From the NCBI RefSeq assembly GCF_000166195.2, contig NZ_CM001403.1, positions 3,800,432 through 3,864,431 of the forward strand: 64,000 nt of DNA. The letters are read 5' to 3'. The position numbers were made by a program, and so were the translations under genes. Of this stretch, positions 42,955-52,239 are shown one piece after another. The stretch's first letter is position 1. Every line of letters starts with the position of its first letter. Below the pieces are notes generated by a model. That model searched no databases. It was not told the origin of the DNA and was given only the letters and a program-made list of their open reading frames with translations. This stretch comes from Mucilaginibacter paludis DSM 18603 (GTDB lineage Bacteria; Bacteroidota; Bacteroidia; Sphingobacteriales; Sphingobacteriaceae).

Positions 42955-43866
42955 TTTACGAAGTTAGCTATAATCCGCTGATATTGGTGCGGAAGTCTTG
43001 AGTTTATTTCTTGAAGTACCTTCTTTCCCTGTTGCTAAAATTTATTTCAGATAGAGAAGTTTTTTTCAGACTCATCTGTGGCTCCTGGCCCGCTAACTTT
43101 TTAATGTTATACTAATAACTGATCACGTTATCAGGACTTTAATCAGCAGGATATACGTACCTAACCGACAATGGTGAGTCAATACAGGTAGACGACAGAT
43201 GTTGCCATCTCCGAACTTATATAAGCCTTTTTAAGCAAAATACCACAGTTCAAAAAATGACTTTCAATTCAAGTATCCGTTGGGTCTTATTAAAGATCAA
43301 ACCGTTGAAATCGCACCGTTATTAATGCTACTATAGGAAGGCTACGAAGGATTTTGCTTTTACTCGTAAGTGACTCCGAAATTTTCCAAAAAAGATTATG
43401 AAATTCCGGTTTTTTTTCTGTTTTGAGGAAAATTACCGGGAGACTATCCTTGGTATAAATTAATAATGCAATCTCCGGATTGTTCCTGCTCGTAGTATCG
43501 CGGCCTTACTATGGTAATAATCATAATATCATGACCAATTCTTCCATTTACATGACGGTTCTTTTGACAGCCTTACCGAATCTGTTGCAATAAAGACCTA
43601 ATATAATTATAAAATTTATGTCAGGGCGCTTTTGAAATAAGGTTTTTACGTATAAGTGTATCACAAAAGTCTTTGCCTTAATGTGCGTGAGATTTTTTAG
43701 CATCACAGAACTATGTTAAAACCAAACGGATAACGCTAACAGCTGTTTACCTCAATGCTCATTCATCTGCTAAGCGTTATGCGTGGGGGTGTATACAGTA
43801 ATGTCTGAAGTGTTAAAATCATTCCCCGTACAAAATATAAGACTAATATAATCTCTTATTAAGAAT
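42955..43866. other. 912-bp intergenic gap with decayed DUF1349 DNA
   Basis: No intact gene. Between 43410 and 43560 the plus strand resembles the DUF1349 lipoprotein gene at 31262. The rest shows nothing I can assign. Weak similarity of 43540-43610 to a cytochrome-peroxidase segment was considered and not accepted. Confidence 0.6.
43410..43560 (+). pseudogene. Relic of a DUF1349 domain
   Basis: C-F-E-E-N (43419), R-I-V-P-A-R-S-I, G-N-N-H-N-I-M-T and S-I-Y-M-T-V, in two frames, align with C-F-E-Q-D, R-I-V-S-V-R-T-I, D-N-N-H-D-V-V-T and S-V-Y-M-K-I of the lipoprotein at 31262-32020. Over 50 bases from 43510 the DNA is about three quarters identical to that gene by eye. Frameshifts and stops make it a relic of a paralogue. 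Confidence 0.5.
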
Positions 43867-46038
43867 CTATCTGACAATAAACTTTCCTTGAGTTGGGATT
43901 GCAGCACCTAAAGACAAACTTCGTTTTGAAGGCGACGCCCCCCCTATTCTGACCACATAGCTGCCGGATAACAATACCTCACTTCCGTTAGCATCAACGC
44001 TTTTCATTAAATCGGGTGTAATTTGAAATTGTACCTTTCTCGATTCGCCTGCTTTGAGATTAACCCTTTTGAAACCTTTTAACGAGTATTGAGGGTTCTT
44101 CTCGGTTTGGGGAACCGTGATGTATAACTGAACAACTTCTTCACCTTCCATTTTTCCTGTATTGGTTACCATGGTTTCAGCGATAATTGTCATATTCTTT
44201 TTAATCTGTTTTTCAGATAAAGTTAACGACGAATAAGTATAAGTTGAATAACTTAAGCCATAACCAAAGGTGTACATCGGTTCGGCTGTCATGTAACGGT
44301 AAGTGCGCCCTTTCATCGAATAATCTTCGTAAGGCGGTAATTGCGCAAATGATTTTGGAAAAGTTACCGGTAATCTGCCCGATGGGGATACTTTACCGAA
44401 TAAGATATCCGCTACAGCGTTGCCTCCTTCTTCACCTGGATACCAGGCTAATAAAACGGCGTCAGCCAGTTCGTGTACTTCCGAGAGATTCATCGGACTA
44501 CCGCCTGTAATAATGGCTACTACTTTGTTTTTGTTCCCTTTTCTAATCTTACGCAGAAAATCAATCTGGTTTTTTGGCAAATTGTAATCCAGTCTGTCTC
44601 CGTAATTTGGCGATGCTATGGCTTCGCCTTCTTCGCCTTCCAGCAAACCAGTAATACCCATCACTACAAAAGTCACATCGGATGCTTTAGCATCGCCGGT
44701 AGTCCAGTCTATTGGATTATTATTATCTCTGTCCAGTAAAATGCCAGGTTTGTATTGCATCTGACTACCTGGTTGAATAGCACCTGCTATACCTTCTAAA
44801 ATAGTACTCATATGTGGGTTAACACCGTAATAATTACCCATTAAGGCATCTACACTAGCAGCATTCGGACCGGTAATGTAGTATTTAGATAAGTTGTTTT
44901 TCAACGGCAGGCACTTTTCGTTTTTTAATAGTACAATAGATTTTAAAGCTACTTCTTTCGCCAATGCACGGTGATCTGTACTATTGATCACACTTACGGG
45001 GATATTGTTGTAAGGGCTGTTTTGTTTAGGGTCAAATAGACCTAATTTAAAGCGGGTTTTAAGCAATGTCGCCAAAGCCTTATCAATTTCCTTTTCAGTA
45101 ATCAAACCGCGTTTTACGGCCTCAATCAATGCGGGGTATTCATCGCCACAGTTGAGGTCTACACCATGTTTAACAGCAAGCGCTACAGCTTCCGGCTGTC
45201 CAGGGACCACCTTATGCCCCATATAAAAATCCACTATAGCACCACAATCCGATACTACATGCCCTGTAAAATGCCATTCATCCCGTAAAATCTGATCCAG
45301 CAATAAATTACTGCCACAGCAAACCTCGCTATTGGTACGGTTATAAGCGCACATCACTGCTTCAACCCTGGCATTAACTAATGCTTTAAAAGCCGGTAGA
45401 TAGGTTTCTCGTAAGTCTTTTGGTGATGCTATGGCATTGAAAGAGTGGCGTAACCGTTCCGGCCCACTATGTACGGCAAAATGCTTGGCGCAGGCCGCTA
45501 CTTTTAAATGCTCCGGGTCGTCACCTTGTAAGCCCTGGATAAAGGCTACACCTATTTGTGAAGTTAAAAATGGATCTTCGCCGTAAGTTTCCTGTCCACG
45601 TCCCCAACGCGGATCACGAAAAATGTTTATATTGGGTGTCCAGAAAGTTAAACCTCCATACTTCTCATTATACCCGTTAACCATAGCTGCGTTGTACATA
45701 GCACGAGCTTCGTCGGATATCGCCGTCGATTCACGTTTCGCCAGATCCTGATCAAAAGTTGCCCCAAGGGCGATAGCCTGAGGAAAAATTGTAGCGACAC
45801 CGGAGCGTGCTACACCGTGTAGGGCCTCGTTCCACCAATTATATTTCGGCAAATTTAAGCGTGGCACCGATGGGCTTACATCCATCATTTGGTGAACTTT
45901 CTCTTCAAGTGTAAGTTTGGAAATCAGGTCTCGAACGCGTACGTCTGTGGGGTTAAAGGGGTCAAGATATGCGTTTTGAGCTCTTACAGATGTAACCGAC
46001 AATAGTAAGGTTAATAATAAGATTTTATGTTTATTCAT
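43867..46038 (-). CDS. GH3 beta-xylosidase/beta-glucosidase-type enzyme, secreted
   Basis: A 723-residue exported protein (signal peptide ending V-R-A-Q). The layout is a TIM barrel (about 25-340) with K-H-F-A-V-H-S and nucleophile Asp in H-V-V-S-D-C-G-A, an alpha/beta sandwich (about 380-580) and a fibronectin-like C-terminal domain (about 610-700). The R-W-G-R-G-Q-E-T-Y-G-E-D-P segment is typical of GH3 xylan 1,4-beta-xylosidases and beta-glucosidases. It lies 33 bases after the pectate lyase gene and is the last gene of the large locus. It would release monosaccharides from oligomers in the periplasm. Confidence 0.88.
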   Translation of the reverse strand: MNKHKILLLTLLLSVTSVRAQNAYLDPFNPTDVRVRDLISKLTLEEKVHQMMDVSPSVPRLNLPKYNWWNEALHGVARSGVATIFPQAIALGATFDQDLAKRESTAISDEARAMYNAAMVNGYNEKYGGLTFWTPNINIFRDPRWGRGQETYGEDPFLTSQIGVAFIQGLQGDDPEHLKVAACAKHFAVHSGPERLRHSFNAIASPKDLRETYLPAFKALVNARVEAVMCAYNRTNSEVCCGSNLLLDQILRDEWHFTGHVVSDCGAIVDFYMGHKVVPGQPEAVALAVKHGVDLNCGDEYPALIEAVKRGLITEKEIDKALATLLKTRFKLGLFDPKQNSPYNNIPVSVINSTDHRALAKEVALKSIVLLKNEKCLPLKNNLSKYYITGPNAASVDALMGNYYGVNPHMSTILEGIAGAIQPGSQMQYKPGILLDRDNNNPIDWTTGDAKASDVTFVVMGITGLLEGEEGEAIASPNYGDRLDYNLPKNQIDFLRKIRKGNKNKVVAIITGGSPMNLSEVHELADAVLLAWYPGEEGGNAVADILFGKVSPSGRLPVTFPKSFAQLPPYEDYSMKGRTYRYMTAEPMYTFGYGLSYSTYTYSSLTLSEKQIKKNMTIIAETMVTNTGKMEGEEVVQLYITVPQTEKNPQYSLKGFKRVNLKAGESRKVQFQITPDLMKSVDANGSEVLLSGSYVVRIGGASPSKRSLSLGAAIPTQGKFIVR

Positions 46039-46071
46039 ATTCCTAGGTGCATTAATAGCATTTAATACTAA

Positions 46072-47109
46072 TCAATTCCATTTCCTGAGCCAATCGGGAT
46101 AATCTTTTGCCAACAATTGCTCAGGCCAATTCCCATACCAGGCATAGCCGTTGCGCCGTTCGTAAGAAAGTTCCTGTAAGGTATAAACTTTTATACCATC
46201 CCGGTTACAAAAAAAAGGCCTGTCCGTTCCTATTTCATAATATCTTGCCCACATAATCGAGGTAGGATCAACTGCCATTTTTTTATCTGTTCCTTTCTCC
46301 GTCCCGGGAGCCGGAACACTCACCACCTTATAGCCGACGATTTTTACATCGTTCAACCATTGGACGGCTGCCTTAACAGAGGCTTTCATTTCCTGTGTAG
46401 GATAAGGTTGATCCATTAAAAATCGGATTATGCCAACGCTTTCCGATCCGCTTACCGAAGGCAGTTCGTAGGCACGGGCTTTTGCTGGCTGCAAAGTACG
46501 TTCGTCATATTGCTGGCACCACCCCGTTAATCTTCCGCTTTGAATGATCTGGGTGTTTAAGATGCATCTAATCCCTCTGTCCACACCATTCCTGCAGGAA
46601 TCTATTAATTTCCGGTCGATCACATCCAGGCCATTCCGGCCAAGTGCGACGTCCATGAGAAGATTAAGTGCGTTGATCATCGCATTGTCATTGTAAGTTA
46701 TCTCGTTACGGTAAAGGCCATGATCCGGATAATACTGAGGAAACCCCCCGTTCGGGTATTGGGCTTTTAACAGATAACGTATGCCCCTTTCAGCAGAGGC
46801 AAGGTAAAGGGGGTTTGGTATGGATTTGTATATTTTTACAAGATACCTAATCTCCATGTTTGTGGCGTTATTGTCGATGGTCGCCGCACCTTCTAGAACC
46901 TCAAAGGCTATATCCGTTTTATCTGTTGCTGAGAACTCCTGGTTGTAGCTAAAAGCCTTTCCCCGAAACTGTTTAAACCATCCGCCTGAGGGCCTTTGAA
47001 AACGAAGCATATTGTCTGCCCGAAGATCTTGCGCGCAGAGACGGGCGACAAAAAATATCGCGGCCAAACTCAGCAGGCTTTTAAAAAAACGTGTTTGCAT
47101 GTTAGACAT
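46072..47109 (-). CDS. PL10-type pectate lyase
   Basis: A protein of about 345 residues with a signal peptide (cleavage after L-C-A-Q). The (alpha/alpha)-toroid family PL10 is indicated by the G-G-W-F-K-Q start region, Y-P-N-G-G-F-P-Q-Y-Y-P, T-G-W-C-Q-Q-Y-D-E and the A-R-A-Y-E-L-P-S-V-S-G segment, and the late R-D-G-I-K-V. It cleaves polygalacturonan by beta-elimination. The frame is open to 47145 with alternative starts; M-S-N-M at 47109 or M-Q-T-R at 47100 fit the signal best. It follows the SusD gene by about 108 bases. Confidence 0.85.
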   Translation of the reverse strand: MSNMQTRFFKSLLSLAAIFFVARLCAQDLRADNMLRFQRPSGGWFKQFRGKAFSYNQEFSATDKTDIAFEVLEGAATIDNNATNMEIRYLVKIYKSIPNPLYLASAERGIRYLLKAQYPNGGFPQYYPDHGLYRNEITYNDNAMINALNLLMDVALGRNGLDVIDRKLIDSCRNGVDRGIRCILNTQIIQSGRLTGWCQQYDERTLQPAKARAYELPSVSGSESVGIIRFLMDQPYPTQEMKASVKAAVQWLNDVKIVGYKVVSVPAPGTEKGTDKKMAVDPTSIMWARYYEIGTDRPFFCNRDGIKVYTLQELSYERRNGYAWYGNWPEQLLAKDYPDWLRKWN

Positions 47110-47217
47110 TTTTTCATGTTTATTTCTTAAAACGACCGGTAACATATGCTACCGGACCAGGTTTAATTTCTCGACAGTTTATTTTGGTGACTTTCACTAA
47201 TTTGATCTCCAAAGAAA

Positions 47218-49008
47218 CTATCTTTTAAAGGGCAGGTACCAGTTCGCTACACTAGACCCGAGTTGGGCCACACCCGGAGGCACTGATTTCCCAGCGGCTA
47301 TGAACTTCGCAGCAACAGTTGCCTGCATGAACGCCAGCCCAGACCCCGGTATTTCCTTTTCCCGTCTTAGCCCGACCCGGACAAGGTCAGTCCATCGTAC
47401 CCCTTCAAAAGCCATTTCAAGTGCGTTTTCCTTCAGAATGAGATCCTCCTGGGCGATCGCCAGACCTTTGGCATCCTTGACAGGTTTATCCCATAGTGCC
47501 GGTACCGACATATCAAAGTACTTTACAGAATCAACTTTAACGGGTACGAGGCTGGCATTTCCCCTAATACCAATATTACCGCTCCATATCCCTACGTAAG
47601 GAGGAAACTGCCCAGCTCTGGCATCGAAATAATAATCCGGGTTCGCATCAAAGCTTTGCATAATGTTCACCACATTAGCGGGAACAGGAGGAGGACCGGT
47701 ATAGGCCGCTTTTAAGCCATTGTTTAACAAGGCGTAGGCTAATTGGTCACGGCCGTCCCTGTTGGCCGCTTCCAAAAAACGAAGGTGAAGTCCTCTTGAT
47801 CGCTGAATAATAAATTTTCCTGTTGTTTCCAAAGGGTTGAGTTTATTAAAGCCCGCGATTAGCTTCTTTACTTCCGGCTCCGGACCCATAGAGTACGATT
47901 TGTCAGGCCCCCTATAAATGTCGATGGGTGAATTATCAGATCGGTACTGTATATCCCAGTTGTTAATGGATTTGGCAGATGGCTTCAGCAGGTATTTTCC
48001 CGCGTGCGAAAAAAGACTGATGAAAGGATTGCCAGGTTGGAATTTTTTATCAAAGGGCACCTGGCTGATGATATCACTTTTGATATCGCCATCGAAAGGG
48101 GATATAAAATCGCTGTCCCAGGTAGGACCTGTCGCCTCTCCTTTACTGCCGGTCACCCTGAAAAAATCGGGATATGACCCCGACCCAGAAGAAATTTTTA
48201 CGTATTCAGATAGATCCATCGCAGCCCGGTAGTAATGCGCCGCCTCTGCGTAACTTCCTTTCCATAAAAAGACATCGCCAAAAAGAAAGTACCTGTTTAG
48301 GAACATTCTCGATGTACTGTAGCCATCGATTACACGGATCAATGATGAACCCGCCGTCACGATGATTGGTGTATGTGTTTCGTCCGTCAGGGCTATGGGG
48401 TTCAGCACCGGAACCGTTCTGATCATTGCAATCAGATTATCGATTAGCACGTCAAAACTTACGGTGGGCGATTTTGATGGGTCCTTTACGGCATCGATCG
48501 TTGCCAATGGGTCGGTCACAAACGGCACTGATCCATATTGAATACCAAGTTGAAGGTATACCCATACCCAAACTGTAGTGACCTCAGAATACCTGATATC
48601 AAATTCTGCCTGAGTCATTCTTCTGGTTCTCAACATCTCTTTGAAATTGTACATGATATCATTGCAGTCAATGACCAGAGCATAAAAGGGCTTCGGATCC
48701 GCCCAGGGGTTATCGGTTGTCGCACTATGCTCATTGATTTCCTTAAGATATTTATCCGCATTCGGTGTTACATCCATCAGGTCGCCCTGCAATTCATTCA
48801 ATACGATATATTTATCCATGACCTTTGCGAATTTCCCATATAAACCCAGGATAACAGCATCGGCGTCATTTACGTCCTGGTAATTTTTCGTGATATCAAG
48901 TACGTTCTCGGGCTGGTAATCAAAGGTTTTTTTACAGGAAAAAACACTTATCATAAAAAATAAAAGCAAAATATTCCGCTTAATTAACTTTGTTATATTC
49001 ATTTTCAT
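47218..49008 (-). CDS. SusD/RagB-family lipoprotein (second pair)
   Basis: A 596-residue lipoprotein (lipobox F-S-C-K, Cys 25). The TPR core and the late L-A-I-A-Q-E-D-L-I-L and A-L-E-M-A-F-E-G-V-R-W-T-D-L-V-R motifs mark the RagB/SusD family. It is longer than usual, with extra material in the middle third. It lies 19 bases after its SusC partner and probably caps that transporter at the surface. The ligand is likely pectic or hemicellulosic oligosaccharide, judged by the lyase and GH3 genes downstream. Confidence 0.9.
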   Translation of the reverse strand: MKMNITKLIKRNILLLFFMISVFSCKKTFDYQPENVLDITKNYQDVNDADAVILGLYGKFAKVMDKYIVLNELQGDLMDVTPNADKYLKEINEHSATTDNPWADPKPFYALVIDCNDIMYNFKEMLRTRRMTQAEFDIRYSEVTTVWVWVYLQLGIQYGSVPFVTDPLATIDAVKDPSKSPTVSFDVLIDNLIAMIRTVPVLNPIALTDETHTPIIVTAGSSLIRVIDGYSTSRMFLNRYFLFGDVFLWKGSYAEAAHYYRAAMDLSEYVKISSGSGSYPDFFRVTGSKGEATGPTWDSDFISPFDGDIKSDIISQVPFDKKFQPGNPFISLFSHAGKYLLKPSAKSINNWDIQYRSDNSPIDIYRGPDKSYSMGPEPEVKKLIAGFNKLNPLETTGKFIIQRSRGLHLRFLEAANRDGRDQLAYALLNNGLKAAYTGPPPVPANVVNIMQSFDANPDYYFDARAGQFPPYVGIWSGNIGIRGNASLVPVKVDSVKYFDMSVPALWDKPVKDAKGLAIAQEDLILKENALEMAFEGVRWTDLVRVGLRREKEIPGSGLAFMQATVAAKFIAAGKSVPPGVAQLGSSVANWYLPFKR

Positions 49009-49027
49009 TTTTCTTTTATTCTGATTC

Positions 49028-52000
49028 TTATAAACCGAGTCTTATACCGATCTGCATAGTGCGGAATTGCGGCTCAAGGCCAATATCGGTTCCCTGGCTG
49101 AACAGGTTCCCTGAGGCGCTAAATTCAGGGTCATAACCCAGGTAATTTGTAATAGTGAAGAGGTTATCCGCGGTTAAAAATAATTTAGCTGATTTGATGG
49201 TGCTACCAGTTTTCAGAATAGCATAGGTAACGGAAATAGTTCTTAACCGGAGGTATGCCCCGCTCTCGATCCACCTGTCGGAAAAACGGGAATTTCCCGC
49301 CGGATCTCCATATTCCGCCCGAGGCACATTGGTGACCTGGCCAGGAATTTTCCACCTATTGATGGCATAATCCAACTGATTTTCGTACCCGCTCATGGAG
49401 GAAAGCTGCCTGCGGGTATAATTATAAATATCATTTCCACTGGTAAAAGTGACGACCGCATCCATTGACCATCGCTTATAAGATCCCGATGTTATAAAAG
49501 AGCCGGTGAAGGCCGGATTAGGGTCACCAATAACTTGCCTGTCGTTATCATCGATAATCCCGTCATGATTGTTGTCGATGTAGCGCATATCTCCGCCCCT
49601 GAAATTGGTTATGGTGCCGTCCGCCCTCAGGTTCTTTAATCCCGATGCAGCAGCCTCAGCTTCGGAAGCGAAAACACCATTGGTTTTAAAGCCATAGAAC
49701 AAGTTAGCTGTCTGGCCGACCTGGCTGATGATCGTGCCGCCAGCGAATGTCGTCAGTAGCTTATCGTCAGGGATCATGGTGAGCTTATTTTTGTAAAAGG
49801 AAATGTTTCCACCGATGTCGAATTTTACCCTGGTATTCAGCAAACGTCCGCTTGCTGCAAAAGTAAGGCCCTTTGTTTCCATCGCACCATTATTAGTGAT
49901 GGCATAACTAAAGCCCGAGATGGTCCCTGTCGGTTCATAGGTAATCATATCCGTAGTATGATGGTTAAAGTAATCCACGCTCAGGTTCAGCCTTTCCTTA
50001 AATAATGAAATATCCATACCCAAATTAGCTTTTTTAACGGTTTCCCATTTCAAAGAAGGATTGGCGATATTGCCACGTACCAAGCCCTGGCTACCAAGCA
50101 GGTTTTGAGAACTATAAAACTGGGCAGTGGTATAATCACCAATATCATCATTTCCGGTCATACCGTAACCCGCACGAAACTTCAGTATATCGATAAACCT
50201 GACACTTTTCATAAAACCCTCACTCGAAACAAGCCAACCAAGCCCGATTGAGGGCATCAGGGCTAATTTATTGCCATTGAGAGCAAAAGATGTGCTGGCG
50301 TTTTTCCCAAAGCGTGAAGACGCGTCAGCAGCGATATTCAACGAAGCAAAATATTTGTTCTTTAATTCATAGTCCACATTCCCATAAACATCCATCCAGT
50401 TCCATTTACTGTTATAGCCGGTATTTGACCTGAGTGCAGGAAGACCTGCGCCGACACTAACATAATCATCGGTCGCTGAACTATAGCCTAACCCAGCATC
50501 AGCTTCGCGTTCGCTGTAGCTGTACCTAGCACCAAAGTTAACAGCAAGTTTTTGATCGTTTCTAAACCTGGAGGCGTAAGAAATCCTCGAATCATTGTAG
50601 ACCGAATACAGGCTTTTAGTGCTGGTGCCCGAACTATTTGTAGATATCCCTGTTGCAAGTGTGTCAGGAACGACACCTAATCCCGGTATAAAGAAATTCT
50701 CCCGGACCTTATCATAGTTCACTCCGATCAGGGTTTGGAGCTTCAATTTTTCATTAAGTTTCATGAAAAAACTAACAGACCCAACAAACCTGTAATTTTT
50801 GTTGATCCCCACCATGTCTTCCGTTAGCGCGTAAGGATTGGAAATATTGAAGGCATCGACATCCGCCGCTATGGGAGCGGTTTCGTTGGTTGAACTTTTC
50901 TGGAGCGGCGCTAAGATTGGCGCTTTTACCAGGCCGAGGTATAATACATTGGTTTTGGGAGCTATTCCCTGGCTTTTCAAGTTTTGCTGGTTATTCACAA
51001 AAGAAAGATTCGCTTGCGCAGAAAGTTTTTTTGTGAGGTTCAGATCGGCGTTAAAGCGGGTTTGATTACGTTGATGATCCGTGTTCCTGGTGATGCCTTT
51101 TTCCCCGAGGTACCCCACTGACAAGCCATAAGTGGCGATATTGTCACCGCCAGTGATCTTCATGTAATAATTCTGGTTATAGCTGTTTTTCATTACCTGG
51201 TCCTGCCAGTTCGTCGTATTGTGGTACTGGTAATATAATGGATTCGCAGAATCGTTGATATATGGCTTAAGTTGAATGTTAGCAGGCGTTTCACCCGGAA
51301 CCGTGACCAAAAGGTCAGAAAGGAAAATACGGTAATTCCGGTCGTTCATGACCGGCAAATTTCCAGGTTTATAATTATAACCACCATAGGCTGCAAAGTC
51401 AATATTGGTCACCTGGCTTTTGGCCCGGTTCGTCGTAATCAAAATAACACCGTTAGCACCTCTTGTCCCATAAAAAGCCGTTCCGTCTTTAATAATGGTG
51501 TATGAATCCACGTCTTTGATATCGATATTGGATAAGGGATTAGAAATATGTCCCGCGATGGTTGAGGTACCATAGCTGAAATTATCATAGATCATTCCAT
51601 CGACAACGATAAGGGGTTGATTAGTTGAGTACAATGAGCTGAAACCATTAAGCAATAAGTTTCCGCCTACACCGGGTGTACCCGACCGGCGGGTAACGTT
51701 TAGGCCGGCGACCCGTCCCTGTAAATAGGTATCCGAACTTTCCGCGGTGCGCTGCCAATTATCATAACTACTCACTGTTTCTACAGCATATGCAGTATGT
51801 AATTTTGAGTTTACAGAATAAGGAAGTTTTACCTCGCTGTAAAATGATTTGTAGGTGTCGGGGTAAAGATCAATAACGATCGTTTTTCTGCCTTTTAAAA
51901 CGATTTCCTTTTGCTGGTAGCCCTGACCGGATACATTAATCACTGCATAATGATCGCTTACCTCAATCCGGAACTCACCTTTCTCATCAGTGATTGTCGC

Positions 52001-52219
52001 AAGTTCGGTGCCGGAAGCAATGCTGATACCCGGCAGTGTTTTCCCTGTTCCGGCATCCCTTACACTACCGGTTAGAAAATTGTCCGCCACGTTTCTTTTT
52101 TTACTGGCGGAATCCGGCTTAAGGGAACCGATCTGCGCCTTTATACACATGGGTGTAAATCCAATAACCAGTAGGATCAGTATGATGTTTTTTAGTGATG
52201 TATTCAATACGTAATTCAT
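49028..52219 (-). CDS. SusC/RagA TonB-dependent transporter (second pair)
   Basis: A 1063-residue receptor. After the signal peptide (ending C-I-K-A-Q) come a carboxypeptidase-regulatory-like domain (about 48-130), plug (about 145-265, with G-R-V-A-G-L-N-V and G-T-R-G-A-N-G-V) and the barrel ending I-R-L-G-L. No STN domain is present, so it is not FecR-coupled; control by the two-component regulator at the window end is more likely. It follows the FAS1 protein by 20 bases. Confidence 0.92.
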   Translation of the reverse strand: MNYVLNTSLKNIILILLVIGFTPMCIKAQIGSLKPDSASKKRNVADNFLTGSVRDAGTGKTLPGISIASGTELATITDEKGEFRIEVSDHYAVINVSGQGYQQKEIVLKGRKTIVIDLYPDTYKSFYSEVKLPYSVNSKLHTAYAVETVSSYDNWQRTAESSDTYLQGRVAGLNVTRRSGTPGVGGNLLLNGFSSLYSTNQPLIVVDGMIYDNFSYGTSTIAGHISNPLSNIDIKDVDSYTIIKDGTAFYGTRGANGVILITTNRAKSQVTNIDFAAYGGYNYKPGNLPVMNDRNYRIFLSDLLVTVPGETPANIQLKPYINDSANPLYYQYHNTTNWQDQVMKNSYNQNYYMKITGGDNIATYGLSVGYLGEKGITRNTDHQRNQTRFNADLNLTKKLSAQANLSFVNNQQNLKSQGIAPKTNVLYLGLVKAPILAPLQKSSTNETAPIAADVDAFNISNPYALTEDMVGINKNYRFVGSVSFFMKLNEKLKLQTLIGVNYDKVRENFFIPGLGVVPDTLATGISTNSSGTSTKSLYSVYNDSRISYASRFRNDQKLAVNFGARYSYSEREADAGLGYSSATDDYVSVGAGLPALRSNTGYNSKWNWMDVYGNVDYELKNKYFASLNIAADASSRFGKNASTSFALNGNKLALMPSIGLGWLVSSEGFMKSVRFIDILKFRAGYGMTGNDDIGDYTTAQFYSSQNLLGSQGLVRGNIANPSLKWETVKKANLGMDISLFKERLNLSVDYFNHHTTDMITYEPTGTISGFSYAITNNGAMETKGLTFAASGRLLNTRVKFDIGGNISFYKNKLTMIPDDKLLTTFAGGTIISQVGQTANLFYGFKTNGVFASEAEAAASGLKNLRADGTITNFRGGDMRYIDNNHDGIIDDNDRQVIGDPNPAFTGSFITSGSYKRWSMDAVVTFTSGNDIYNYTRRQLSSMSGYENQLDYAINRWKIPGQVTNVPRAEYGDPAGNSRFSDRWIESGAYLRLRTISVTYAILKTGSTIKSAKLFLTADNLFTITNYLGYDPEFSASGNLFSQGTDIGLEPQFRTMQIGIRLGL

Positions 52220-52239
52220 AAAATTATTTCGAATTTTAA

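Noticed and set aside
43540..43610. Remnant of a cytochrome peroxidase segment
   Set aside because: A short H-D-G-S-F-D-S-L match lies in a frame that conflicts with the better DUF1349 alignment.
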